A stretch of 64,000 bases of DNA from an uncultured Streptococcus sp. (GTDB lineage Bacteria > Bacillota > Bacilli > Lactobacillales > Streptococcaceae), in NCBI GenBank assembly GCA_934229725.1, contig CAKQDX010000008.1, positions 32,896 through 96,895 on the forward strand, given 5' to 3'. The translations under genes and the position numbers were made by a program. The notes beneath the pieces were generated by a model. The model did not search any database. It had not been told where the DNA came from and saw only the letters and a list, made by a program, of their open reading frames with translations. Within the stretch, counting starts at the first letter, position 1. Each line of letters starts with the position of its first letter. Positions 25,442 through 34,330 of the stretch are shown piece by piece.

Positions 25442-27119
25442 AAGGTCCTCCTTTGTTAATTTTATCAATATAATACTCTGTCACGTCTACTGGATCACAG
25501 GATAATTTCTGACCCAAGGTATAGAGTGATGTCTGTTTCAGATTAGCTGCCTCCAGCAGGTCATGCTGATTGAGGATGGCGACAGGATTATCATCTGCAA
25601 TAATCGAACCATCAACGACAACCAAACAACGATCACTGTATTCCAACATAAGCTGCATATCATGGGTAATCATCACAATCGTATGGCCTTGCTGCTGAAG
25701 ACTGTCTAGGAAAGTCATGATATCCGTATACGTTTGGTAATCTTGACCAGCTGTTGGCTCATCCAAGATAATGATTTCAGGTTTCAAAACCAAGATAGAA
25801 GCTATAGTCACACGCTTTTTCTGACCAAATGATAGGGCAGAAATGGGCCATTTACGAAAACTATAGAGGCCACAGGTCTTCAAAACCTCATAAACACGCT
25901 CTTCAACTTCTGACTCGTCAACACCTCTCAAACGTAAACCTAAAGCTACTTCATCAAAAATCATAGCTTGACTAATCATCTGATTAGGATTTTGTAAAAC
26001 AAATCCGATACGTTCTGAACGCTCAGCGATGCTATCCTGGCTAATATCCTGGCCTTTATAAATCAGCTTGCCGTGACTAGGGACAAAACCGCATAAAGCC
26101 TTGGCAAGCGTCGACTTACCAGCTCCGTTTTTACCAACTATTGCTAGACGCTCACCCTTTTTCAGACTAAAGGACATATTCTCAATGATAGGTAGGTTAT
26201 CTCCGTAGCCAACTTTAAGTTCCTCAACCTCTAAAACAGGAGTTGTTAGACTTTCAGATGGAACCTTTCTCGTTCTGTCTGGCAAGCTTAAACCAGACAA
26301 GTCCAAAGTTTCTAGTTGGCTGAGTTGCTCTGCACTTTTGGTGTTAAATCCCAACTGACGTAAAACCGTCACATAGAGGGGTTCACGAATACCATTATCC
26401 AACAAGAGGGTAGTTGATAAAAGCTCATCTGGGCTACCGTTAAAGAGGAGTTTCCCATCATTGACCAATAAAACACGGTCAACAGGACGATAAAGAACAT
26501 CCTCCAGACGGTGCTCAATGATAATCGTCGTGGCTCCTACTTCCTTGTGAATGTTATCAATAAGGGCAATTGTTTCTTGGCCCGATTTAGGATCCAAATT
26601 TGCCAAAGGTTCATCAAATAAGAGAATCGGACTCTCATCAATCAAGACCCCAGCAAGACTGACTCGTTGCTTTTGTCCACCTGATAAATCTTGAGGACGA
26701 TGACCCAAGAGAGAACTCAAATTCAAGCGTTCGGCCCAGAGAGCCACCTTATCTTTCATCTCACCTTGATTGACACAATCATTTTCCAAGGAAAAAGCCA
26801 AATCTTCAGCTACCGTCAATCCAATAAACTGACCATCTGGATCCTGTAATACCGTAGATACTAACTGAGACCTGTCATAGATTGATTGATTGAAAATGTC
26901 TTGACCGTCTATAGTCACCTGCCCCTGCGCTTGACCTTTGTTAATGTTAGGAATGATACCATTAAGACACTGGGCCAGGGTTGATTTTCCACTGCCAGAC
27001 GGACCTAGGATAAGTACTTTCTCACCCTTGGCAATATCAAAGCTGATATTTTTGATTGTAGCTTCCGCTTGCGCATCATATTGAAATGTAAACTGATTAA
27101 AACTAATGTATTTATCCAT
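25434..27119 (-). CDS. Fused double ABC ATPase of an ECF transporter (DUF3744 type)
   Basis: 561 aa from the ATG at 27119; upstream codons to 27170 have no ribosome binding site. Two full ATPase domains are fused. The first has Walker A GPSGSGKST near residue 38 and signature LSGGQKQR; the second has GKNGAGKST near residue 320 and signature LSFGQKKR. A linker between them corresponds to DUF3744. This is the EcfA-A' pair in one chain. It drives import through EcfT and the UPF0397 S component next to it. The substrate is unknown. Confidence 0.92.
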   Translation of the reverse strand: MDKYISFNQFTFQYDAQAEATIKNISFDIAKGEKVLILGPSGSGKSTLAQCLNGIIPNINKGQAQGQVTIDGQDIFNQSIYDRSQLVSTVLQDPDGQFIGLTVAEDLAFSLENDCVNQGEMKDKVALWAERLNLSSLLGHRPQDLSGGQKQRVSLAGVLIDESPILLFDEPLANLDPKSGQETIALIDNIHKEVGATTIIIEHRLEDVLYRPVDRVLLVNDGKLLFNGSPDELLSTTLLLDNGIREPLYVTVLRQLGFNTKSAEQLSQLETLDLSGLSLPDRTRKVPSESLTTPVLEVEELKVGYGDNLPIIENMSFSLKKGERLAIVGKNGAGKSTLAKALCGFVPSHGKLIYKGQDISQDSIAERSERIGFVLQNPNQMISQAMIFDEVALGLRLRGVDESEVEERVYEVLKTCGLYSFRKWPISALSFGQKKRVTIASILVLKPEIIILDEPTAGQDYQTYTDIMTFLDSLQQQGHTIVMITHDMQLMLEYSDRCLVVVDGSIIADDNPVAILNQHDLLEAANLKQTSLYTLGQKLSCDPVDVTEYYIDKINKGGPYV

Positions 27120-27187
27120 GTTTCTACTAAAAAAGAGAGGGCTTATCAAAAAAATCTTGACAAGCCACACTCTGCTATAAATTATTT

Positions 27188-27733
27188 CTAGTCTTTAGTA
27201 AGACTACCTGATTGTGTGCGTGAGTGGGCATAGATTGCTAGTAGAGCCGTTCCTCCAACTGCAATTGTAATAAAGTTTGCCAATCCAGCAACAAAACCTT
27301 GAGCGTAGAGGTAAGACCATTCTTGCGCAAATTGAATTTTATCACCGATTGGTGTTACAACACCATACGCAATAATAAGAGATAAGAGTTGGATGAGGTT
27401 AAACCAAATCATATTTCCAAATGTCAGAACCCCTTTTGTTGCATCGTATTTTTTACGAAATAGACCAATGACAAGACCTATAACACCACTAGCAAGAACC
27501 CAAGCCCATGAGATATTTCCGTATTGGATACCATCCTTAAGCGCGTGACCAATGAGGCCCATGAAGAAACCTGTGATGGGGCCAAATATTACTGAAAACA
27601 AAGCCTGAACTGCATATTGCAATTGGATGCTTGTATTCCCAAAAATAGGAATGTTAACAAACATACCAATGATAATAAAGAGTGCTGCACCAATACCTGT
27701 CGCAACAACTGTACGAATTGAATTATTTTTCAT
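27188..27733 (-). CDS. ECF transporter S component, UPF0397 family
   Basis: 181 aa with about six membrane helices (for example AALFIIIGMFVNIPIF and FMGLIGHALKDGIQYG). It is the UPF0397 type that databases often label as riboflavin-like, but the true riboflavin S component in this window is RibU at 49.8 kb, so a different ligand is likely. It lies between the SAM hydrolase-type gene (9 bp upstream) and the fused ATPase gene (68 bp downstream). Ligand prediction from neighbours would be adenosine, methionine or a related compound; this is only inference. Confidence 0.88.
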   Translation of the reverse strand: MKNNSIRTVVATGIGAALFIIIGMFVNIPIFGNTSIQLQYAVQALFSVIFGPITGFFMGLIGHALKDGIQYGNISWAWVLASGVIGLVIGLFRKKYDATKGVLTFGNMIWFNLIQLLSLIIAYGVVTPIGDKIQFAQEWSYLYAQGFVAGLANFITIAVGGTALLAIYAHSRTQSGSLTKD

Positions 27734-27742
27734 AATCTTACT

Positions 27743-28591
27743 TTAATCTCCTAAACGTTTAATTTCAATGTGCCAGTTGGATCCTACACCGACATTATAG
27801 GCCTTAGCAAAAGATCCTTGGTTAATGGCTAGTCCCACACGATAGAGGGAGTTGATATAAATAATTGGTTGACCAATACGAACATCCGCAAAAGATTTTC
27901 CATAGGTAACTTGGTTTTGGTAGACCAACATATCATTGTTAAAGATAGTCACTTCGAAACGGTCACCAAAGTTTGGTTCCAAAGCGTAAAAGTCATCACG
28001 TGTGATTGAGGTCCAAAGCGATCCGAAACGAACGTCTAGAATGTCAATCGCACCACGAACCAAATGATCTTCTATGATGGTTTCAACCACTGGAAGTTCT
28101 AAAATTTTCTCCACAGGTAACTCGGGTCCAACGTCTTCAAAACTGATATGACCAGAGGCTAATTTGGCACCTGTATAAGCATAAACATCACGTCCGTGGA
28201 AGGTATAAGATAGCTCGGTATTACTGCGACGGTTCTCAACCTCCGAAATTTCTCGAACAGCCACGATACCAACATTCTTTTTAATATAAGAAAGCGTGCC
28301 ATTGTCGGGAGTAACGATATATTGCCCAGTCTTAGTCAGAGCAACCACACTTTTTCGTGACGATCCGACACCAGGGTCAACTACGGATACAAAAGTTGTC
28401 CCTTTTGGCCAGTATTCAACCGTCTGAAAGAGACGGTAGGAAGCTTCAAATGTGTTATAGGGAGTGATGTCATGGGTTAAGTTGTGCACTCCTAGGCTTG
28501 GCTCTTCTTGTAAAGCCACACCAATCATGGCCGAAACAGCACCATCAACCAAACCAAAATCCGATTGAAGTACTAATAGGTTATTAGTCAT
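27743..28591 (-). CDS. SAM hydroxide adenosyltransferase / SAM hydrolase family (DUF62)
   Basis: 282 aa. The family motifs are LQSDFG at 8-13, VVDPGVGSSRKS near 70-81, TPDNGTLSY and FHGRDVYAY, which carry the Asp-Arg-His residues that activate water. Family members cleave S-adenosylmethionine to adenosine and methionine; related enzymes use halide. It is the first gene of an operon with an ECF importer. No methionine or SAM riboswitch was recognised in the 150 bp before it. Confidence 0.85.
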   Translation of the reverse strand: MTNNLLVLQSDFGLVDGAVSAMIGVALQEEPSLGVHNLTHDITPYNTFEASYRLFQTVEYWPKGTTFVSVVDPGVGSSRKSVVALTKTGQYIVTPDNGTLSYIKKNVGIVAVREISEVENRRSNTELSYTFHGRDVYAYTGAKLASGHISFEDVGPELPVEKILELPVVETIIEDHLVRGAIDILDVRFGSLWTSITRDDFYALEPNFGDRFEVTIFNNDMLVYQNQVTYGKSFADVRIGQPIIYINSLYRVGLAINQGSFAKAYNVGVGSNWHIEIKRLGD

Positions 28592-28705
28592 AAATATCTC
28601 ACCCTTTTCTATTAGAGACGTTTATTTTACCACATTTTATGGGTATTTTAAAGATGACAAATCCTTGAGCTAGCTATAGTCTTTGCCTATGTTGACAACA
28701 TAACC

Positions 28706-28731
28706 TCAAAAAGTCAGCCCCAGAGGCTGAC
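28706..28731 (-). terminator. Terminator of sstT
   Basis: Stem GTCAGCC/GGCTGAC (28713-28719 with 28725-28731), 5-nt loop, followed on the minus strand by TTTTT. It lies 12 bp past the sstT stop. Confidence 0.8.
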
Positions 28732-28743
28732 CTTTATTATTAT

Positions 28744-29952
28744 CTAAGCCTTATTCCAACGGCTTTTTTCTGCTACTGCTGTAAAGAGAACATCTGTTGA
28801 CGAGTTGAGGGCCGTTTCACATGAGTCTTGGATGACACCGACGATAAAGCCGACACCGACAACCTGCATGGCCAAATCATTTGAAATACCAAAGAGGCTA
28901 CATGCTACGGGTACCAAGAGGAGAGAACCTCCTGCAATACCTGAGGCACCACAGGCAGAAATAGCTGACACTACACTAAGAATAAGGGCTGTCGCAAAGT
29001 CAACCTCAATTCCCAAAGTAGTCACTGCAGCCAGTGTCAAAACATTAATTGTCACTGCTGCCCCTGCCATGTTAATTGTTGAGCCCAGGGGGATAGAAAC
29101 TGAGTAAGTATCAGGATTCAAACCAAGGTCTTCACACAATTGAAGGTTGACGGGGATATTGGCAGCTGATGAGCGGGTAAAGAAGGCAGTAATCCCAGAA
29201 TCTTTCAAACAACGGAAAACCAATGGGAATGGATTCTTGCCCATCATCACAAAAGAAATAGCTGGATTGACCACCAAGGCAACAAAGGCCATAGTACCAA
29301 CCAAAACAAGGATAAGAACTCCATAATCTGCCAAGACACCAATACCATTTTCAGAAATCGTATTAAAGACAAGACCAAGAATACCAAATGGTGCTAGGTT
29401 AATAATCCAACGCACGATTTGAGAGGTCACCTCAGCCAAGGTGTTCAGCAATTCTTTAGTGTGTTGACTGGCTGTTCGCATAGCAAAACCAAAGACAACA
29501 GCCCAGACCAAAACCCCAATATAGTTGGCTTGAGCCAAGGCATTAATAGGATTATCCACCATCTTAAGCAACAAATCCTTAAACACCTCACCAACCCCCT
29601 GAGGCGCACTCGCTTTGGTGGCTGCGGCTGCTCCCAATTTCAATGAAATAGGAAAAATATAGTGGGAAATCACAGCTGTCAAAGCTGCCGCAAAGGTCCC
29701 AAAGAGGTAGAGAACAATTACCGTCTTCATGTTACTTTGTTGGCCCTCACGTGTTTGGGAAAGGGCGTTGGCAACCAAGGCAAAAACCAAGAGGGGTGCA
29801 ATGGCCTTCAAACCACCAACAAACATATCTCCCAAGAGACCAATAACTGTAACTTTAGGAATAAGCAAACCAAACACCGCACCGATTACCACACCAATGG
29901 CAATACGCTTAATCAAGCTGGTTCTATTCCACGTTGAAATAAAACGTTGCAT
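28744..29952 (-). CDS. sstT: Serine/threonine:Na+ symporter SstT
   Basis: 402 aa of the dicarboxylate/amino acid:cation symporter family. The serine-rich reentrant loop is TRSSAANIPVN, the conserved NMAG-type motif is STINMAGAAVTI, and CGASGIAGGSLLLVP follows. About eight helices plus two hairpins are expected. It imports L-serine and L-threonine with sodium. It is a single gene with a terminator after it. A short GTGGTT/AACCAC hairpin in its leader (about 29974-29990) is noted without an assigned role. Confidence 0.93.
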   Translation of the reverse strand: MQRFISTWNRTSLIKRIAIGVVIGAVFGLLIPKVTVIGLLGDMFVGGLKAIAPLLVFALVANALSQTREGQQSNMKTVIVLYLFGTFAAALTAVISHYIFPISLKLGAAAATKASAPQGVGEVFKDLLLKMVDNPINALAQANYIGVLVWAVVFGFAMRTASQHTKELLNTLAEVTSQIVRWIINLAPFGILGLVFNTISENGIGVLADYGVLILVLVGTMAFVALVVNPAISFVMMGKNPFPLVFRCLKDSGITAFFTRSSAANIPVNLQLCEDLGLNPDTYSVSIPLGSTINMAGAAVTINVLTLAAVTTLGIEVDFATALILSVVSAISACGASGIAGGSLLLVPVACSLFGISNDLAMQVVGVGFIVGVIQDSCETALNSSTDVLFTAVAEKSRWNKA

Positions 29953-30046
29953 AACTCATTAACTCCTTTTATGTGGTTAACAAAACCACAAAACATTCAT
30001 TGACTTCCATATTATGATATATTTCTCAAATCGTCAAGACATGAAA

Positions 30047-30069
30047 AAAGCCTGTTGAAAGCAGGCTTT
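30047..30069 (-). terminator. Terminator of the methionine ABC operon
   Basis: Stem AAAGCCTG (30047-30054) / CAGGCTTT (30062-30069), 7-nt loop, with a T-run on the minus strand. It starts just past the metI stop. Confidence 0.85.
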
Positions 30070-30075
30070 CCACTC

Positions 30076-30768
30076 TTATTTATGACTCAATTTACGAGTT
30101 AAGAAATCACCGACAAATTGGATAAGGAAGATCAAAATCAAGATCAACAAGGTTGCCAAGATAGTGACGGAAGTATTTGAACGGTTATATCCATAGTAGA
30201 TAGCAATGTAACCAAGACCACCTGCACCGATGGCACCGGCCATAGCAGTTTCACCCACGAGTGAAATCAAGGTCACGGTTGATACACGAACCAACTCAGG
30301 TAGACCTTCACCAAGGTAAACCTTAATCGTATCCCAAAGAGTCGCACCACTAGCTTGTGCTGCTTCAATGACACCACGGTCTAAGTCTGCAAGTACCACC
30401 TGTACTTGACGGGCAAAGAATGGGAAGGTTGCAGCTGACAATGGAACCAAGGCCGCTGTCATCCCAAGGTTAGTCCCTACGATGAAGTAAGTAAAGCCTT
30501 TCAAAATCGCTAGAAGGATGATGAAAGGAATGGCACGAAAGATAGAAGTCACCTTATCTAGGATTTGGAAAACAAATTTATTTTCAATAACCCCACGAGG
30601 TCCTGTCAATACCAAAAAGAGTCCCATAACCAGACCAAGAAGTCCCCCAATGATGAAGGAAATCACGGTCATATAGAGAGTTGCGTAAATGGCATCTGGC
30701 CAAGAGTTAACCCCCTGCATACCGATACGATAAATATCTGGAAAGTTTTGTTGAATCCAATCTGCCAT
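30076..30768 (-). CDS. metI: Methionine ABC transporter permease MetI (MetP)
   Basis: 230 aa with five helices. The EAA loop is ARQVQVVLADLDRGVIEAAQASGAT, represented by the key residues EAAQASGA about 20 residues before a conserved Gly. It matches the D-methionine/MetI family (TLISLVGETAMAGAIGAGGLG). It overlaps the metN stop by 1 bp and has GGAG 7 nt before the ATG. It forms the channel with two MetN ATPases. Confidence 0.93.
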   Translation of the reverse strand: MADWIQQNFPDIYRIGMQGVNSWPDAIYATLYMTVISFIIGGLLGLVMGLFLVLTGPRGVIENKFVFQILDKVTSIFRAIPFIILLAILKGFTYFIVGTNLGMTAALVPLSAATFPFFARQVQVVLADLDRGVIEAAQASGATLWDTIKVYLGEGLPELVRVSTVTLISLVGETAMAGAIGAGGLGYIAIYYGYNRSNTSVTILATLLILILIFLIQFVGDFLTRKLSHK

Positions 30769-31835
30769 TATTGGGCTCCTTTCTTAAGTACCTGCAAGCT
30801 AACACCTGCATTTTCAATCGCTTTTTGTGCTGCAATAACCTTGTCAGAATCGCCATCCAAAACAACGACCAATTCACCAACAGGTGTATCACCGAGAATT
30901 TCAACATTCCCATAAAGGATATTACTTGAAACACCGTAATCTTTAAAGATTTCAGTCAAGAGTGGTTCATCTGTGGAAGAACCAGCGTATTTAAGTTGAA
31001 CAAGAAGAGCTGAACTTGGCAAGTTTTTAACCAAAGGTTGCGCATTAATCTTAGCCAAAGCATCTTCAATTCCCGCTGCAGTTTCAATAAATTCTTGTGT
31101 CAAATCTTCTTGTGGATTTGAGAAGATTTCAAGGACACTGCCTTCTTCCAAAAGTTGACCATTTTGCATGACAGCCACACGGTTACAAATATCTTTAACA
31201 ATTTGCATTTCGTGGGTAATCATAACCACTGTCAATCCAAGTTTCTTATTCAAATCTTGCAGAAGTGAAAGAATTTGCTTAGTCGTTTTAGGGTCAAGCG
31301 CTGATGTAGACTCATCTGAAATCAAGATTTCAGGATCGTTGGCCAAGGCACGTGCAATCGCTACACGTTGTTTTTGTCCACCTGACAATTGTGCAGGATA
31401 GTTTTCTGCACGGTCAGCCAAGTCAACCAACTCCAAGAGGTCACGAACTTTTTTGTCCTTTTCTTCACTGCTTAACTTAGAGTGGCGGAGGGCAAAGGCA
31501 ACATTTTCATAAGCCGTTTTCTGAGCCATTAAGTTAAAGTGTTGGAAAATCATCCCAATTGTTTGACGTTTTTGACGCAACTCTTTTGTCGTTAATTGGA
31601 CCTTACCATCTGCAAAAGTCACATCCTTACCGATAGTGATTTGACCAGCCGTAGGCACTTGCAAAAGATTAATAGCACGCACTAGGGTAGACTTCCCAGC
31701 CCCTGAATAACCAACAATTCCGTAAATATCACCTTTTTCAATCTGGATAGACACATCTTTAACCGCTTGGATAGTGCGGCGTTTCTGTGTAAAGGTGATA
31801 TCAATATTTTTCAAATCAATAATGACATTACTCAT
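30768..31835 (-). CDS. metN: Methionine ABC transporter ATPase MetN
   Basis: 355 aa from the ATG at 31835; a TTG at 31844 is an alternative because its spacing to AAGGAG is shorter. Walker A is GYSGAGKST, the signature is LSGGQKQR, and Walker B ends LISDESTSALD. The C-terminal C2/ACT-like domain (about residues 270-355) is the one that binds methionine and causes trans-inhibition in E. coli MetN. It overlaps the M20 peptidase gene by 8 bp. Confidence 0.93.
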   Translation of the reverse strand: MSNVIIDLKNIDITFTQKRRTIQAVKDVSIQIEKGDIYGIVGYSGAGKSTLVRAINLLQVPTAGQITIGKDVTFADGKVQLTTKELRQKRQTIGMIFQHFNLMAQKTAYENVAFALRHSKLSSEEKDKKVRDLLELVDLADRAENYPAQLSGGQKQRVAIARALANDPEILISDESTSALDPKTTKQILSLLQDLNKKLGLTVVMITHEMQIVKDICNRVAVMQNGQLLEEGSVLEIFSNPQEDLTQEFIETAAGIEDALAKINAQPLVKNLPSSALLVQLKYAGSSTDEPLLTEIFKDYGVSSNILYGNVEILGDTPVGELVVVLDGDSDKVIAAQKAIENAGVSLQVLKKGAQ

Positions 31836-33201
31836 AACTTGCAATTAACTCCTTAATTAGTTCAATGTGGGTATAGTAGTCTGCTAGGCTAACATTTTCA
31901 TCCCCACCGTGGTCACGGCTATTAGCATTTCCTATACCAAAAGCTGCCATAGGAACACCCAAAGCCTGATAAATCATATGCATAGGTCCAGTACCAGCAG
32001 CCGTTGGAAGTACAGCGACACCTTCCTCATAAAAGCCTTTTGCCAACTCAATAACGTTAACAATAGCCGGATCAGACATATCGCTACGATAACTTTCTTC
32101 ACCAAGAGTGAAGGTTACCTTAATACGGTCGAATCCTTCTTTTTTAAGATGGGCCTTGATACGCTCCAAAACATACTCAGGTGTCAAGCCAGGAACCAAA
32201 CGCATCTCCATCTTAGCTTTAGCTTGCGCTGGTAAGATGGTCTTCACCCCTTGTCCCTGATAACCTGTCGAAATTCCTTCGATAGAAAGGGCTGGCTCAA
32301 AGTAATAAGTCTTTAAGAAATCACGGCGGTCACTTTCCAAAATTGGAAGTTTAAGCCCGTAAATTTTTCGAAGACTGTCTGCATTTTCAATAGCATAGGT
32401 CTCAATGAGATCCATCTCGCGTTCGTTAGGTTGAATCACTTTATCGTAGATACCATCAATGAGAATTCGTCCCTGATCATCACGCATACTAGAAATAGCA
32501 TTGAGCAAATACCATGAAGCAGATTCAATCACTGCGCCAAATTTAGAATGAATATCAACATCGGCACTCTCGACAGACAAATCAAAGGTAATAATACCCT
32601 TGTTGCCACCTGTGATTTCTAGTTGTCCTTTACTATTGCGGTTACCTTGTTCCCAAACCAGAAGATCTGCCGGAAGAAGGTCGTCACGGTATTTTTCCAA
32701 ATACTTTTCAAGATCAGTTGAGGCAGATTCCTCAGCGCCTTCCATCATAAACGTGATATTAACAGGAAGGTCACCGACCTCTCGAATATATTTACGAAGG
32801 GCTGTCAGACGAGCTGTGATATGCCCCTTATCATCATCAACACCACGACCATACATGTAACCCTTACGAACAGTCAAACGAAAAGGTTCATCCGTCCATG
32901 GCTGATCATTATCCGCAGGAACAGTATCATAATGCTGATAAAAGATAATGGTCTTAGCATCCGGATTTGGACTCTTAAATTTTGCCAAGACAAAAGGTGC
33001 CGTATAGGTCTCGTCAATTGTCACCTCTGCACCTATCCTTGAAAAGATTTCACCAAGGTAGGCAGCCACATCATAGAGACCAATATTTTGAGCAAAAATA
33101 GATTTTTTAGAAATCAAAGTCCGCAAAACTTCAAAATAGTGTTGAGCAGTTTCGTCATTACGGAACTTTTGTAACTGTTCTTCTTCACTAGAAAATGCCA
33201 T
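31828..33201 (-). CDS. M20 family metallopeptidase in the methionine transport operon
   Basis: 457 aa from the ATG at 33201 with AAGGAGA 8 nt upstream; the two earlier Met codons overlap that site. Metal ligands can be seen in FYQHYDTVPA (His), YGRGVDDDKG (bridging Asp), MEGAEESAS (catalytic and ligand Glu) and the late SRDHGGDEN (His). The dimerisation domain inserts at about 190-320. Such enzymes hydrolyse dipeptides or N-acyl amino acids. Its place between metQ and metN suggests release of methionine from peptides or N-acyl-methionine, as inference. Confidence 0.88.
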   Translation of the reverse strand: MAFSSEEEQLQKFRNDETAQHYFEVLRTLISKKSIFAQNIGLYDVAAYLGEIFSRIGAEVTIDETYTAPFVLAKFKSPNPDAKTIIFYQHYDTVPADNDQPWTDEPFRLTVRKGYMYGRGVDDDKGHITARLTALRKYIREVGDLPVNITFMMEGAEESASTDLEKYLEKYRDDLLPADLLVWEQGNRNSKGQLEITGGNKGIITFDLSVESADVDIHSKFGAVIESASWYLLNAISSMRDDQGRILIDGIYDKVIQPNEREMDLIETYAIENADSLRKIYGLKLPILESDRRDFLKTYYFEPALSIEGISTGYQGQGVKTILPAQAKAKMEMRLVPGLTPEYVLERIKAHLKKEGFDRIKVTFTLGEESYRSDMSDPAIVNVIELAKGFYEEGVAVLPTAAGTGPMHMIYQALGVPMAAFGIGNANSRDHGGDENVSLADYYTHIELIKELIASYE

Positions 33202-33231
33202 CAAATTCGTCTCCTTCATACAAGACAAAAC

Positions 33232-33249
33232 GGCGTGTTCTCACACGCC
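33232..33249 (-). terminator. Intercistronic hairpin between metQ and the peptidase gene
   Basis: GGCGTGT (33232-33238) / ACACGCC (33243-33249) with a 4-nt loop, followed on the minus strand by G and TTTT. It lies directly after the metQ stop codon and is likely a partial terminator, so the binding protein would be made in excess over the rest. Confidence 0.65.
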
Positions 33250-33263
33250 CTTCCGCCCTTAGC

Positions 33264-34166
33264 TTATTTCTTTGAATTAGCTTTCAATTGATCTTGTGTT
33301 GGTGCACCTTTCCATGCTGGAAGGTCAACCTTGTTAGAGGCATCATAAATGGTTTGGGCAACTTCATCATTTTGGTAAGCTTTAATCAAAACTTTGATTG
33401 CATCAGCCTTATTTGATTTTTCCCAATCCTTGTTAGCTGCAATGATGTTAACCCAATCTTTCAAATCTTGACTTGGATCTTCTTGGAAGAGGGTTGTATC
33501 GTAGTTAACGTTTTGTTGTTGGGCATATGAGTTGTTAACAACTGCTGCATCTACAGATGAAAGAGTTTGAGCTGTTTGTTCAGCTGAGATTTCTTTGATT
33601 TCCAGTTTCTTTGGATTTTCAGAAATGTTCTTGATTGTTGCCAATTCACCTTTTTTAACATCTAATTTAATCAAACCAGCTGTTTGAAGAAGAGTCAATG
33701 CACGGCTTTCATTTGTACCATCATTAGGTACTGAGATAGTAGCTCCTTCAGGAAGGTCTTTAACATCTTTGTATTTAGCTTTTCCGTTTTCAGTACCTGA
33801 GAAAAGGTGGATAGGGCTAAGAAGTGTGTCTGCTGCTGCAACAATATCACCCTTGTTTTCTTTATTCCAGTTATTCAAGAAGTAAATGTGTTGGAAAGCA
33901 TTGACATCGATTTCACCGTTTTTAAGGGCTTCGTTTGGTTGGTTGTAGTCCGTAAACTCTTTCAACTCAATCGTTACGCCTTTTTCTTTAGCCAATTCTT
34001 TGACCTTATCCCATACTGGTTCAGTTGCATCATCCAAAGTCATGATACCAACTGTCAATGTTTTATCATCTTTTGCTGACTTGTTACCACCAGCACCACA
34101 TGCAGCCAAGGCTACTGTTGAAGCGACTGCTAATCCTGCAATTCCAAGAATTTTTTTAAATTTCAT
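33264..34166 (-). CDS. metQ: Methionine-binding lipoprotein MetQ
   Basis: 300 aa from the ATG at 34166 (an ATG one codon earlier is closer to the ribosome binding site). The signal peptide ends in a lipobox LAAC, so Cys would be lipidated and the protein anchored outside the membrane. The NlpA/MetQ fold is indicated by VGIMTLDDATEPVW, NVNAFQHIYFLNNWN and a late DLPAWKG segment. It delivers methionine to MetNI. The operon has its own promoter with a MET-box. Confidence 0.93.
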   Translation of the reverse strand: MKFKKILGIAGLAVASTVALAACGAGGNKSAKDDKTLTVGIMTLDDATEPVWDKVKELAKEKGVTIELKEFTDYNQPNEALKNGEIDVNAFQHIYFLNNWNKENKGDIVAAADTLLSPIHLFSGTENGKAKYKDVKDLPEGATISVPNDGTNESRALTLLQTAGLIKLDVKKGELATIKNISENPKKLEIKEISAEQTAQTLSSVDAAVVNNSYAQQQNVNYDTTLFQEDPSQDLKDWVNIIAANKDWEKSNKADAIKVLIKAYQNDEVAQTIYDASNKVDLPAWKGAPTQDQLKANSKK

Positions 34167-34201
34167 CATAAGCTCCTTTAAATTGTTTTAAGTGTAAAAT
34201 T

Positions 34202-34230
34202 ATTATCCCATAGGATGAGAATTGTAGCAA
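34202..34230 (-). promoter_or_regulatory. Promoter of the metQ operon
   Basis: Minus strand: -35 TTGCTA (34230-34225), 17-bp spacer with TGG at its end, -10 GATAAT (34207-34202). Transcription would start about 30 nt before metQ. Confidence 0.6.
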
Positions 34231-34252
34231 ATTGTTTATAATTGTATGAATC

Positions 34253-34269
34253 TATAGTTATTAGCTATA
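34253..34269. promoter_or_regulatory. MET-box upstream of metQ
   Basis: TATAGTT-ATT-AGCTATA, one mismatch from the TATAGTTnnnAACTATA inverted repeat. It is centred about 66 bp upstream of the inferred metQ start point, a typical site for LysR-type activation. MET-box control of metQ is established in streptococci. Confidence 0.65.
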
Positions 34270-34299
34270 GCCTATCCTAGATTTTATTTATAAGAAAAT

Positions 34300-34322
34300 G
34301 CTGAGAAATATCTATCCTCAGC
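34300..34322 (-). terminator. Terminator of the cystine-type binding protein gene
   Basis: GCTGAG (34300-34305) / CTCAGC (34317-34322) with an 11-nt loop; ATTTTCTT follows on the minus strand. It lies about 10 bp past the stop. The stem is short, so confidence is moderate. Confidence 0.55.
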
Positions 34323-34330
34323 CTTATTTC

